NCBI GenBank assembly: GCA_030040295.1
Contig: JASHTZ010000578.1
Span: 1-19,921, forward strand
DNA length: 19,921 bases
Source: Terriglobia bacterium
GTDB taxonomy: Bacteria; Acidobacteriota; Terriglobia; UBA7540
Direction: 5' to 3'
Below, piece by piece: positions 1-6,774 of this stretch. The position numbers were made by a program, and so were the translations under genes. The notes under the pieces are model-generated. The model did not search any database. It was not told the DNA's origin and was given only the letters and a program-made list of their open reading frames with translations. Position 1 is the stretch's first letter, and every line of letters starts with the position of its first letter.

Positions 1-790
1 CAAACGTAACGTGCACCTGCCCGTAGTCCTCGATGTCGTCGTAGGTAGTCCGCAAGAATCCTGCGTCGCGAAAATTCTTGAGGCGTGTGATTTCGTGGGT
101 GCGCGCGGAAACGGTGGCGGGACGGATGGGTTTGCCTCCGTTCGCCCCGCCCTCAACGCGCTTCAAATGTAGGATGGCCGAGAGCGGATGGCATCCCTTG
201 CCCACCAGCGAGCCGCCGCCGGAGAATTTCCAAATGCCGTAGTAAGGTGAATGCGAGCCGCTGTGCGATTCGTCACCGATAATCCATAGAATCTGCGCGC
301 CGCTCTTCTTCACAATCTCCGCTTCCTTGGTAATGGCCGGCGCATAGACCCAGTTTTCGGCGTATCCAAGCTGCGTTCCGGCCGCGCGCGCCGCACCCAG
401 AATGCGGTCGCAGCTTGCCATCGCCTCGCGCAGCATCACGTCCTTGCTGAAAGTGTTGCCGCGAAAATCCTCCGTGCCCGGTCCGTAGTAGCCGGTAAAG
501 GGTTTTTCGATGATGACATGCTTGCCGCGCTGAAAGGCCGCAACGGCAAGGGGTTCGTGCGTTGAGCCGGGCGTGCAGAGGTCGATAACATCCACCGCGT
601 CGCACAAAGCTTCAAAGGTATCAAACGCCTTGATTCCATGCGTAAGCGCAAACGCCTCGCGCGACTCAGCCGACTTCGCAGTGACGCCCACCACCTCAAC
701 CGGAACGCCGTAAACGCGTCGCAAGCCTGTCCAGTGAAACCGCGCGGCAAATTTCGCGCCTACCAAACCAACCCTGAGTGTTTTTGCCAT
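1..790 (-). CDS. Gfo/Idh/MocA family NAD(P)-dependent oxidoreductase (3' end outside window)
   Basis: Reading leftwards from ATG at 790 there is an open frame of 263 codons that runs off the window edge, so the C-terminus is missing. It starts MAKTLRVGLVGAKFAARFH, a Rossmann beta-alpha turn with the family's variant Gly motif (GAKFAA, residues 11-16). VIDLCTPGSTHEPLAVAAF (68-86) and the hallmark EKP (95-97), whose Lys is part of the active site in this family, follow. At 191-202 there is GGGSLVGKGCHP, the place where relatives usually have a GGG..D.G.H pattern; the first Asp is Gly here. Members oxidise or reduce sugars, inositols or related polyols in the cytoplasm; the substrate cannot be told from sequence. 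GGGGA lies about 6 nt before the ATG. The gene reads in the same direction as the next gene but is separated from it by a 344-bp gap, so it is probably transcribed alone. Confidence 0.9.
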   Translation of the reverse strand, partial: MAKTLRVGLVGAKFAARFHWTGLRRVYGVPVEVVGVTAKSAESREAFALTHGIKAFDTFEALCDAVDVIDLCTPGSTHEPLAVAAFQRGKHVIIEKPFTGYYGPGTEDFRGNTFSKDVMLREAMASCDRILGAARAAGTQLGYAENWVYAPAITKEAEIVKKSGAQILWIIGDESHSGSHSPYYGIWKFSGGGSLVGKGCHPLSAILHLKRVEGGANGGKPIRPATVSARTHEITRLKNFRDAGFLRTTYDDIEDYGQVHVTF

Positions 791-994
791 TCCTGTCCCC
801 ACTGCGGCGCCGGCACCGTCGCGCCGTAATTCAAATTAGGTTCGCTCTTGCGGAGGAGCAAGGATTTTATCACTTCGGCGGAGTGGTTGCATCCCGGGAG
901 AAATGAGTTTGTGTGTCGGTCCCTGAGACCTTCAAAGCAATGTGACGCCCGTCCCTGTTGCGCAGCCGTCCGAAGACTGTGAAAACATCGCTCC

Positions 995-1029
995 GTAGGG
1001 GCGGTCGCCGGTGGGGACACCGGCGCTAC
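995..1029. repeat. hairpin repeat with GTAG/CTAC ends
   Basis: CGCCGGTG (1006-1013) and CACCGGCG (1018-1025) are exact reverse complements around a GGGA loop. Outside them GTAG (995-998) pairs with CTAC (1026-1029), leaving a bulge on the left arm. There is no T-run on either strand, so it does not look like an intrinsic terminator. Its ends resemble those of the larger fold-back element at 6556-6670, which suggests a related dispersed intergenic repeat; that link is inference. Confidence 0.55.
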
Positions 1030-1082
1030 AAGGGGTGCGTGATGAGCAGGAATCGGGCGGTACGCTCTGTTGCAATACGTCA

Positions 1083-1108
1083 CGGCCGACGGCATATGCC
1101 GTCGGCCG
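1083..1108. repeat. perfect 26-bp palindrome
   Basis: The sequence is a perfect palindrome centred on CATATG: left half CGGCCGACGGCAT, right half its exact reverse complement. It lies 27 bp past the stop of the Gly-rich gene. As RNA it could form a hairpin, but no U-run follows in either direction, so it fits a REP-like repeat or a dyad protein site better than a terminator. A role in protecting or ending the upstream mRNA remains possible. Confidence 0.65.
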
Positions 1109-1134
1109 CGAGAGTTCCGTGTTAGGAATGGAAT

Positions 1135-1878
1135 CTACCTGCGTCCACCACCGTGACCACCTCTACCTGAGAAGTGTCCACCACCGTGCCCGCCACTAAA
1201 GGCGCGCCCGCCGGCGTGCCCGCCGCGACTAAAGGCCCGTCCACCCCCACTAAAGGCGTGTCCACCTCCATTGAAGGCACGTCCGCGGCCGCTGAAGGCC
1301 CGTCCACCGCCATAGAAGGCGCCTGATCCACCTCTGAAGGCATGTGATCCGCCACTGTAGGCGCGTGCGCCGCCACGGGCATAACCGTTGCCGACCCCGC
1401 CGCGGAATCCTCCACGTCCGTAAAAGCCCGGCCCGCCAAACCCAGGGCGTCCGTAGAAGCCGCGCCAACCCCGGCCCCAAGGCCCGGCGCCGATAAAGAT
1501 TCCACCGGAGAACCAGCTAGGTCCATAGTAGCCATAAGGGGCGCATGCATACGGGTAATAAGGGAAATATCCATATGGGCATACCGGAGGTGGCCCCGGA
1601 TCCACGCCCGGGTCCGCGTAGCCCTGATAGGGATATCCGTAACCCTGACTGGGGTATCCATAGGCAGGGTTCCCATAGCCCTGTTCAGGATTCCCATAGT
1701 ACTGATTGGGGTTTCCGTAGGCAGGGTTTCCATAACCCTGATTGGGATATCCGTAGCCAGGGTCCTGGTAGCCCGGATTCCCATTGCCCGGATCCACCTG
1801 GCTTCCCGCCTGCGCAAAGGCGAACGGTGCAACTAACAAGCCTATTCCCAATAATGGTAGTAATCTTATGAATCGCAT
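1135..1878 (-). CDS. secreted Gly/Tyr/Pro-rich tandem-repeat protein, function unknown
   Basis: The protein has 247 residues. A signal peptide (residues 1-22, MRFIRLLPLLG... ending AFA-QA) points to export. The mature part has three zones. Residues about 30-95 are Tyr/Gly/Asn/Pro-rich with a 19-residue period beginning GYGNPAYG, seen twice in full. A central aromatic stretch (about 98-125) carries two Cys in CPYGYFPYYPYAC. The C-terminal half is built of GG-x-AF-(S/N/Y)-GG units and ends in Gly, His and Arg. No enzyme motif is visible. GAGGAGG lies about 7 nt before the ATG, so the start is firm. Such low-complexity exported proteins are often surface or periplasmic matrix components, but no function is assigned here. 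A second frame on the same strand also stays open because the repeats avoid stops; the signal peptide and ribosome site favour this one. Confidence 0.75.
   Translation of the reverse strand: MRFIRLLPLLGIGLLVAPFAFAQAGSQVDPGNGNPGYQDPGYGYPNQGYGNPAYGNPNQYYGNPEQGYGNPAYGYPSQGYGYPYQGYADPGVDPGPPPVCPYGYFPYYPYACAPYGYYGPSWFSGGIFIGAGPWGRGWRGFYGRPGFGGPGFYGRGGFRGGVGNGYARGGARAYSGGSHAFRGGSGAFYGGGRAFSGRGRAFNGGGHAFSGGGRAFSRGGHAGGRAFSGGHGGGHFSGRGGHGGGRR
1645..1775 (-). repeat. 57-bp tandem repeat inside the Gly/Tyr-rich gene
   Basis: TAGGCAGGGT occurs at 1661 and again at 1718, exactly 57 bp apart, with similar flanking sequence. This encodes the 19-residue GYGNPAYG repeat unit. The copies have diverged at the base level but kept frame, as expected for an expanding and contracting coding repeat. 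Confidence 0.6.
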
Positions 1879-1926
1879 TTGATGCCTCCTCGATCCCTAT
1901 TATTGCCAAACTGCAACTAGACTTAG

Positions 1927-1943
1927 AGCAATTGCCGCTCCAA
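1927..1943 (-). promoter_or_regulatory. possible sigma54-type -24/-12 element
   Basis: On the minus strand TTGGAGCGGCAATTGCT places GG and GC with exactly 10 bases between them, as in sigma54 promoters. The -12 half (TTGCT) fits well, but the -24 half (TGGAGC against TGGCAC) has two mismatches. Transcription would begin near 1916, giving a leader of about 38 nt for the Gly-rich gene. No sigma70 promoter of comparable quality was seen. This is a weak call because single sites of this kind occur by chance. Confidence 0.25.
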
Positions 1944-2103
1944 ATCCCACGGGCCGAACCATCGTGTTTTGATGGATTTCGGTGTGCAAGCCGCAAGTGT
2001 CAGCAATTGCGTGGTGGTGGTTTCCGTGCGAGGTGGTGGTTTACAGCTACCGCGTTCACGTGGGTCCCGAATTCCAGCAAGAGTCGCCGACGAAACAACG
2101 CGT

Positions 2104-2136
2104 GCCGCTACAGACGCGCTACTCCGTGCGTAGCGC
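2104..2136. repeat. decamer GCCGCTACAG plus 7-bp-arm inverted repeat at the permease 3' end
   Basis: GCCGCTACAG (2104-2113) is identical to the right end of the fold-back element at 6556-6670. Directly beside it GCGCTAC (2116-2122) and GTAGCGC (2130-2136) form a hairpin with a 7-nt loop that overlaps the permease stop codon at 2119-2121. No T-run follows, so termination is uncertain. It may be a remnant of the same intergenic repeat family inserted at the gene's end. Confidence 0.5.
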
Positions 2137-4674
2137 TTCAATCGGGGAAATGGACGCCGCGCGACGTGCGGGAATAATGGCTGCAAAGAATGCACTGATC
2201 GCCAGCGCGCTCGCGGCCAGGGCGAGGGCGACGGGATCCCAACTGGAAACTCCGTAAAGCTGGGCGGAGATCAGCCGGCCAGCGCCGACCGCCAGCGGCA
2301 GGCCGAGCACCACTCCAATCACCACGCGCTGGAAGGCCCCGCGGAGCACCAATTGAACGACCTTTGTTTGATTGGCGCCCAGCGCCATGCGAATGCCGAT
2401 TTCATTAGTTCGCTGCGCGACCGTGTAAGCGGTTACTCCGTAAATTCCCACCGCAGCGAGAAGCAGCGCCACAACGCCGAACAGCCCGGCAAGGCTGGCA
2501 ACGGCCCGCTCCTGATCGAACGAAAGCTCAATTTGCTGTTGCAGGGTCCGAATGCTGGTGATCGTGGTGTTGGGATTGAAGTCTGCGAGGATTTGTGTGA
2601 GCAAGGGCTCCAGCCTGCCAACGGCCTGATGAGTCACCAACAGGATTCCCCCGATGTTGTGTGAGCCCGTTTCAAGAGACTTCAACATGTCCTGCTGATA
2701 ATCCACGGTTTGAGCGAGCGGAACATAAAACATGGGCCGTGCCGGCTTGTCCAGTTGGAATCCCGCGAATTTGGCGTCACGAACGATGCCCACGATGCGG
2801 AAGATTCCGGCATTCTCGGGGAAGTCGAGGCCAAAGTGCTGGTCAATGGGGTCCTCGCCTTGCTTGAAGAAGCGCTTCACAAAAGCCTCGTTCACAACCG
2901 CCACGGGAGCGGCATTCTCATTGTCTGCGGGAGTGAATTCCCTACCTCGCACCACGGCCACTCCCAGATTCTGAAGGTAGTTGGCGCTGACGCGGTCCCA
3001 CGACGCGCCGGAATTCTCGTCTTCCTTGGGAGCCGGATGACCGGTCACATAAATCAATTCACCCCAGTTGTTGGTGAGAGGGTTGTACAGCGCCAGCCCG
3101 CTTCCCTGCACGCCCGGAATCTGGTTGAGGCGTTCTTCCAATTCGCGATAAAGCGCAGCCAATTTGGCTGGAGTATAGGTCGAAGGAGGGTTGTGCAGAT
3201 TCACCATCACCCGGTTCGGAACCGTAAATCCAAAATCCTGATTCTCCAGCTTGTTCAGGCTGCGCGCCAGCATGGTGGCTCCTGCAACCAGAACAACGGA
3301 CACAGTAGCCTGTACGACCAACAGCGCCTTGCGGGTGAATGAGGAGTGGTCGCCGGTGCTGCGTCCCGCACCGCGGAGTGCTTCAGCGGGATGGGTGCGC
3401 GTGGCAAACCACGCCGGAACCGCTCCAAAAATGACTCCGGACGCCAGCGCCAATGCGCACGCAAACGCCAGAACCTCCAGCGAGGGCAGCGGGCTGATGG
3501 GCAGGAAGTGGGCGTTGTGGAATGCGAGGCTGAGCAACAGCCGCGCCGCTCCAACCGCCACCAACAGCCCTGCGACGCCCCCCGCCAGCGCCAGGAGAAT
3601 GCTTTCCGAAAGCGCCTGAGTGATAATCTGCCGTGGCGTCGCGCCGAGGGCAAGACGCACTGCGGTTTGGCCGCGGCGAGCTACCGCGCGGGCCAGCATC
3701 AGGTTCGCAACATTGGCGCAGGCAATCAGCAGCATGAGGCCGCAGACCGTCAGTAAAATTTCGAGGCTGCGGCCGTACTCTTCCTTCATCACGGCGACTC
3801 CCGCGCCCGCCGGAATGACGTTGATCACCTGCTTGGGGAGGTCGCGAATGATCTGCGGCATCCAGTTGGCGGGATATCCGGAGTCATATTGAATCCATTG
3901 CCTCAGCACGCCGGTGAGGCGGGGTCCCATTCCCGCCACCGAAGCTCCCGGGCGCAATCTGCCCATCACGCGCAGCCATGCGGCAACCGACTGGCGCAAA
4001 AGGTTGCCTTGGCCGGAAACCAAGGGCTCCTGCTGAATGGGGAGCCAAATGTCGGGCGGGTCGCTGCCCAGCGTCTCACCAAAGAACCCCGGAGGAGCAA
4101 TGCCGATCACGGTAAAGGCATGCCCTTCCACCACGAGAGATGAACCCTGGATCGAGGGGTCACTGCCGTAGGTGTTCTGCCAAAGCCGATGGCTGATCAC
4201 GGTGACCGGAGGCGCGGAGGCCTTATCGTCGTCGGGAGTAATCATCCTTCCCGCGAATGCTCGAACGCCCAGCATCTCAAAGTAATTGCCCGTAACGAAT
4301 TCAGAGCGCAGCGGCCGCGCGGCCACTTCGCGCTCGCGCCGCACGCTGAGCCGCCACCAGCCGGCTTGGAAGGCTGCAAGTTCCTCAAATTCCGGAGCGG
4401 CCGCCTTCAACCGCTCGTAGAGAGGGAACGAATAGAATCCCCAGCGGCCCTGTGGCCCGCCCTCCACGCAGCAATCATCGCCCTCGCCGATGCGGTAGAG
4501 GCTTGCAGGGTCGGATACCGGCAGCGAGCGCAGCATTACGGCGTGAATCAGCGTAAAAATCGCCGTGGTCCCGCCGATTCCCAAAGCTATGGTGAGAATC
4601 GCCGTCGCTGTAAAAACCGGCGCCTTCCGAAACTGCCTTACCGAATAGCGAGCATTTTTGAGGAGCTCTTGCAC
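2119..4674 (-). CDS. ADOP-type orphan ABC permease (MacB/FtsX family, duplicated)
   Basis: The 851-residue protein has two FtsX-like modules. Each has one leading membrane helix, a large periplasmic domain and three trailing helices. Module 1: helix about 19-42, periplasmic part to about 300, helices about 305-328, 356-380 and 398-420. Module 2: helix about 449-470, periplasmic part to about 720, helices about 726-750, 780-800 and 813-836. The duplication shows in matching motifs: AVRLALGA (338-345) with IGIRMALGA (759-767), and HPAEALRG (428-435) with SPIEALRT (843-850). Residues 20-200 resemble a MacB periplasmic core. Length and layout match the acidobacterial duplicated orphan permease family (TIGR03434). 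Relatives pair with an ABC ATPase for mechanotransmission or lipoprotein/peptide export, but none is encoded here. The start is GTG, with AGGAGG 6 nt upstream (4681-4686). What it transports is unknown. Confidence 0.93.
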   Translation of the reverse strand: MQELLKNARYSVRQFRKAPVFTATAILTIALGIGGTTAIFTLIHAVMLRSLPVSDPASLYRIGEGDDCCVEGGPQGRWGFYSFPLYERLKAAAPEFEELAAFQAGWWRLSVRREREVAARPLRSEFVTGNYFEMLGVRAFAGRMITPDDDKASAPPVTVISHRLWQNTYGSDPSIQGSSLVVEGHAFTVIGIAPPGFFGETLGSDPPDIWLPIQQEPLVSGQGNLLRQSVAAWLRVMGRLRPGASVAGMGPRLTGVLRQWIQYDSGYPANWMPQIIRDLPKQVINVIPAGAGVAVMKEEYGRSLEILLTVCGLMLLIACANVANLMLARAVARRGQTAVRLALGATPRQIITQALSESILLALAGGVAGLLVAVGAARLLLSLAFHNAHFLPISPLPSLEVLAFACALALASGVIFGAVPAWFATRTHPAEALRGAGRSTGDHSSFTRKALLVVQATVSVVLVAGATMLARSLNKLENQDFGFTVPNRVMVNLHNPPSTYTPAKLAALYRELEERLNQIPGVQGSGLALYNPLTNNWGELIYVTGHPAPKEDENSGASWDRVSANYLQNLGVAVVRGREFTPADNENAAPVAVVNEAFVKRFFKQGEDPIDQHFGLDFPENAGIFRIVGIVRDAKFAGFQLDKPARPMFYVPLAQTVDYQQDMLKSLETGSHNIGGILLVTHQAVGRLEPLLTQILADFNPNTTITSIRTLQQQIELSFDQERAVASLAGLFGVVALLLAAVGIYGVTAYTVAQRTNEIGIRMALGANQTKVVQLVLRGAFQRVVIGVVLGLPLAVGAGRLISAQLYGVSSWDPVALALAASALAISAFFAAIIPARRAASISPIEALRTE

Positions 4675-4750
4675 AATAGCCCTCCTGAAATCTACTACGA
4701 GATTTGACGGCGGCGAGTTCGGGCAAATTCAAAAATTCCGGAGGCAGTCT

Positions 4751-4767
4751 TCCAGTTCCGAACTGGA
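4751..4767. promoter_or_regulatory. operator-like inverted repeat
   Basis: TCCAGTTCCGAACTGGA has perfect 7-bp arms around a 3-bp centre. It lies in the divergent region, 77 bp from the permease start and about 180 bp from the NYN start. The size and symmetry suit a dimeric repressor such as a PadR or TetR protein, but no regulator gene is nearby. Confidence 0.35.
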
Positions 4768-4905
4768 CCCGTTTGCCTTTAAACCTACTTGACGCGCATT
4801 GACGACTTTGGTTAGCAGCCCGTTCGGCCCGGAATTCTGGAAGTGCCAAGAACCGCTCTCTGGGGGTATCATGGTGGGTAGGTAGCTTCCTGAGGGATGA
4901 CCAAA

Positions 4906-4914
4906 TGGAATAAT
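4906..4914 (+). promoter_or_regulatory. possible extended -10 box for the NYN gene
   Basis: TGG-AATAAT resembles an extended -10 (TGn-TATAAT). No good -35 lies 17 bp upstream (CTTCCT). Transcription would begin near 4921, leaving a leader of about 26 nt before GTG 4947 but only about 11 nt before GTG 4932. This mildly supports the later start. Confidence 0.25.
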
Positions 4915-4946
4915 TCAAATCGGCGCCCCAGGTGAAAGAAGGAATT

Positions 4947-6398
4947 GTGGCTGAAGAAAGATTGAAAATCGCGGTTTTCGTGGATTTTGACAATATTCAA
5001 ATCGGAGTCAAGGATACCCTGGGGAAGGATTTCGACGTCTCGATTGTGCTCGAGGCGCTGAAGGAGCGTGGCGAAGTGGTGAGCAAGACCGCTTATGGCG
5101 ACTGGCCGCGCGCCAATGACTATAGCCGTCAGATGACGCAGCACGCTATCCACATGGTGCAGCGCAGCGTGACCCCGCGCGGCGACAAGAACGGCGCGGA
5201 CATCAACCTGGCGCTCGACGCACTCGAAATGGCATTCACTCACAACCACATCAACACCTATGTGATCGTCGGCGGAGACAGTGACTTCATCGCCCTCGTC
5301 GAAAAATTGAAGCAATATGACAAGCGGGTGTTCGTCGTGGGCGGACGCCAGTTTACCAGCGGCATTTTGCAGAGGAACTGCCACGAGTTCATTTCCTACG
5401 AAAATCTTCTCAAGACCGGCAGTGATGGTGGCCGCAGCCCGCGCGCCCAACGTGCCGCATTGCGCGGCGGTGAAAGCCGTGCCCTCTCCACGGCCATGCC
5501 CAACATCCAGCGCGCCCTCCAGGTGTTGGCGGAGCGCGGCGTGGCCCCGCAGCTTGGCTTGCTCAAAAGCACGCTCTTGCAACTGGACGCAACTTTCAGT
5601 GAACGGGACTTCGGTGCCGGCTCGTTCCTGGAATTCATCCAGAAGCTCCGTAAGGCGGGACTGGTGGAAATGCGCCGCACCGATCGTGGATACCTCGTCG
5701 AGATCGTGGAAGGCGAGGGCGGTCGCGAAATCCCCACTGACCCTGCCGTCGAGGCTTCCGCAGGCGATCTCAAGACTGCGCCGGTTGAAGCACCCGCCAG
5801 TGAGGCTTCTGTCAGCGAAGCGATTCCCGCGGCTCCGGCCGCCACGCCCGCAACTCCCGAAGATACACTTGCCTCGTTGCGGCAGGTATTACCAGGCTAT
5901 TTTGCGAAAGCACCCAATCGTCCGATTTACCTTCGGCAGATTCGGCAAATTTTGCGCGCCGCCGGATGCTCCGTTGACGAGCGCGCGGGGTTTCGCGGGT
6001 TGCTCGATCTTCTTCATCAAGCCCAGCGCGAAGGCTGGGTGCGTTTGCATCGCGACCGCAAAGGTATCTGGCGAATTTTCCCAGGAACCCCCGTCCCCAC
6101 CCCTGCTCCTGCGGTTTCGTCCGAAGCACCCGTCGAAGCGACTCCGGAGATTGAGCCGGATTTGCCTCTTCCCGTAGAGACAGATGTAAGCTGGGAGACG
6201 GCGGCACCGCCGGATGATGGCGCCGAGACTGATGAGCCCGCTGCTCCCGGGATTATTGAGGAAATCGTGGCTGAAGAGCCTGCCCCTGAACCAAAGGCTC
6301 GAAAGTCGCGGGCCTCCAAGACCGGAGGCAAGACCCCCAGACGCAGGGCCTCCACGCGGCGCAAAATCAAGGAAGCGGAAGAACCCATCGAGCCTTGA
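4947..6398 (+). CDS. NYN-domain (LabA-like PIN fold) putative RNase with two LOTUS/OST-HTH domains
   Basis: The product has about 483 residues. The NYN domain (about 5-155) carries the acidic residues expected of a metal-dependent PIN-fold nuclease: VDFDN (12-16), NGADINLALD (82-91) and VGGDSDF (108-114). Two winged-helix OST-HTH/LOTUS modules follow at about 182-255 and about 306-380; the second is clear from the pattern LPGYF...IYLRQIRQIL...GFRGLLDLLHQAQREGWVRLHRDRKGIW. Such domains bind RNA in eukaryotic MARF1 and Oskar-type proteins. The last 100 residues are Pro/Glu-rich and then strongly basic (KARKSRASK...TPRRRASTRRK). Cytoplasmic RNA cleavage or decay is inferred. The start is GTG 4947 with GAAGGA just upstream; GTG 4932 is in frame and adds five residues but has no ribosome site. 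Confidence 0.88.
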   Translation: MAEERLKIAVFVDFDNIQIGVKDTLGKDFDVSIVLEALKERGEVVSKTAYGDWPRANDYSRQMTQHAIHMVQRSVTPRGDKNGADINLALDALEMAFTHNHINTYVIVGGDSDFIALVEKLKQYDKRVFVVGGRQFTSGILQRNCHEFISYENLLKTGSDGGRSPRAQRAALRGGESRALSTAMPNIQRALQVLAERGVAPQLGLLKSTLLQLDATFSERDFGAGSFLEFIQKLRKAGLVEMRRTDRGYLVEIVEGEGGREIPTDPAVEASAGDLKTAPVEAPASEASVSEAIPAAPAATPATPEDTLASLRQVLPGYFAKAPNRPIYLRQIRQILRAAGCSVDERAGFRGLLDLLHQAQREGWVRLHRDRKGIWRIFPGTPVPTPAPAVSSEAPVEATPEIEPDLPLPVETDVSWETAAPPDDGAETDEPAAPGIIEEIVAEEPAPEPKARKSRASKTGGKTPRRRASTRRKIKEAEEPIEP

Positions 6399-6422
6399 TT
6401 TCATTCTTGATTTCCCCTGCCC

Positions 6423-6432
6423 CTGTAGCGGC
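6423..6432 (+). repeat. solitary CTGTAGCGGC decamer
   Basis: This is an exact copy of the first ten bases of the element at 6556-6670, 133 bp upstream and in the same orientation, without a matching partner of its own. Confidence 0.5.
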
Positions 6433-6459
6433 AAAATCGGAAACCCATTTTGGACTTCC

Positions 6460-6507
6460 AACTCCCCTCGCCCCCTCTGGATGAGAAGGGTCAGAGGTGA
6501 GGGAGTT
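6460..6507. repeat. imperfect inverted repeat, Pu-rich arm / Py-rich arm
   Basis: AACTCCC (6460-6466) pairs with GGGAGTT (6501-6507), and the pyrimidine-rich left arm pairs imperfectly with the purine-rich right arm (AGAAGGGTCAGAGGTGAG). It could act as an mRNA 3' stem-loop for the NYN gene, although no T-run follows. Confidence 0.4.
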
Positions 6508-6555
6508 CTTCACAGTCCACCCGGGCCTTTCAAGGGTAGTGTCTCAGTTTGAATT

Positions 6556-6670
6556 CTGTAGCGGCGGTCTATCGACCGTCGCACGGGCTTGCCACCCTGT
6601 GGCCCAAAGCCTTCGGGCGGCGGGCCATGGCAAGCCCCTATAATTCGACGCTCATAGAGCGCCGCTACAG
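6556..6670. repeat. 115-bp fold-back element with 11-bp terminal inverted repeats (MITE/REP-like)
   Basis: The ends are exact inverted repeats: CTGTAGCGGCG (6556-6566) and CGCCGCTACAG (6660-6670). Further nested pairs lie inside: partial pairing of TCTAT/CGTC blocks, then GGGCTTGCCA (6585-6594) with TGGCAAGCCC (6628-6637), GGCCC (6601-6605) with GGGCC (6622-6626), and GCC-TTCG-GGC (6609-6618) at the tip. The whole element can thus form one long hairpin. It encodes no protein and lacks a transposase. No exact target-site duplication is visible; AATT occurs near both ends but not adjacent on the right. It is probably a non-autonomous dispersed repeat, a class common in intergenic DNA. Confidence 0.65.
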
Positions 6671-6774
6671 CCAATTGCGACAGTCTCCGTTGCGACGTGC
6701 CGCCCCAAAATTCATATCACGGGCACGCGATCACGCAACGCCTCCAACAGGTGTCACGCGATGTGGTGCAGCGG

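Larger units (their letters stand above)
791..1134. other. intergenic gap with inverted repeats, no gene seen
   Basis: This 344-bp stretch lies between two genes read in the same direction. Short open frames cross it but none has a ribosome site or recognisable protein. It holds two strong inverted repeats (995-1029 and 1083-1108) and must also contain the promoter of the oxidoreductase. I see only a weak candidate for that promoter, TTGCTC-17-TAATTT on the minus strand. Confidence 0.6.
4675..4946. other. divergent intergenic region between permease and NYN gene
   Basis: This 272-bp stretch holds the start signals of both divergent genes. I see no gene in it. It contains an operator-like dyad (4751-4767), a second small dyad AAATCT...AGATTT (4687-4704) just upstream of the permease ribosome site, and a possible extended -10 for the NYN gene (4906-4914). 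Confidence 0.5.
6399..6774. other. repeat-rich convergent intergenic region, no gene seen
   Basis: This 376-bp gap separates the converging 3' ends of the NYN and alcohol dehydrogenase genes. It holds a lone decamer (6423-6432), an imperfect dyad (6460-6507) and the 115-bp fold-back element (6556-6670). The remaining 104 bp up to the dehydrogenase stop shows no structure that I can name. Confidence 0.6.

Noticed and set aside
1122..1832. Second long minus-strand frame over the Gly/Tyr-rich gene (236 codons)
   Set aside because: Open only because the DNA repeats lack stops in that frame; no signal peptide or ribosome site, while the other frame has both.
4869..5582. Minus-strand frame of 237 codons over the NYN domain
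   Set aside because: Antisense to the conserved Asp motifs of the NYN domain; no supporting start signals.
6556..6670. Fold-back element considered as a bidirectional terminator or a tRNA-like structure
   Set aside because: No T-run at either end and no tRNA features such as a TTCRANNC loop or CCA-type acceptor; the terminal inverted repeats fit a repeat element better.
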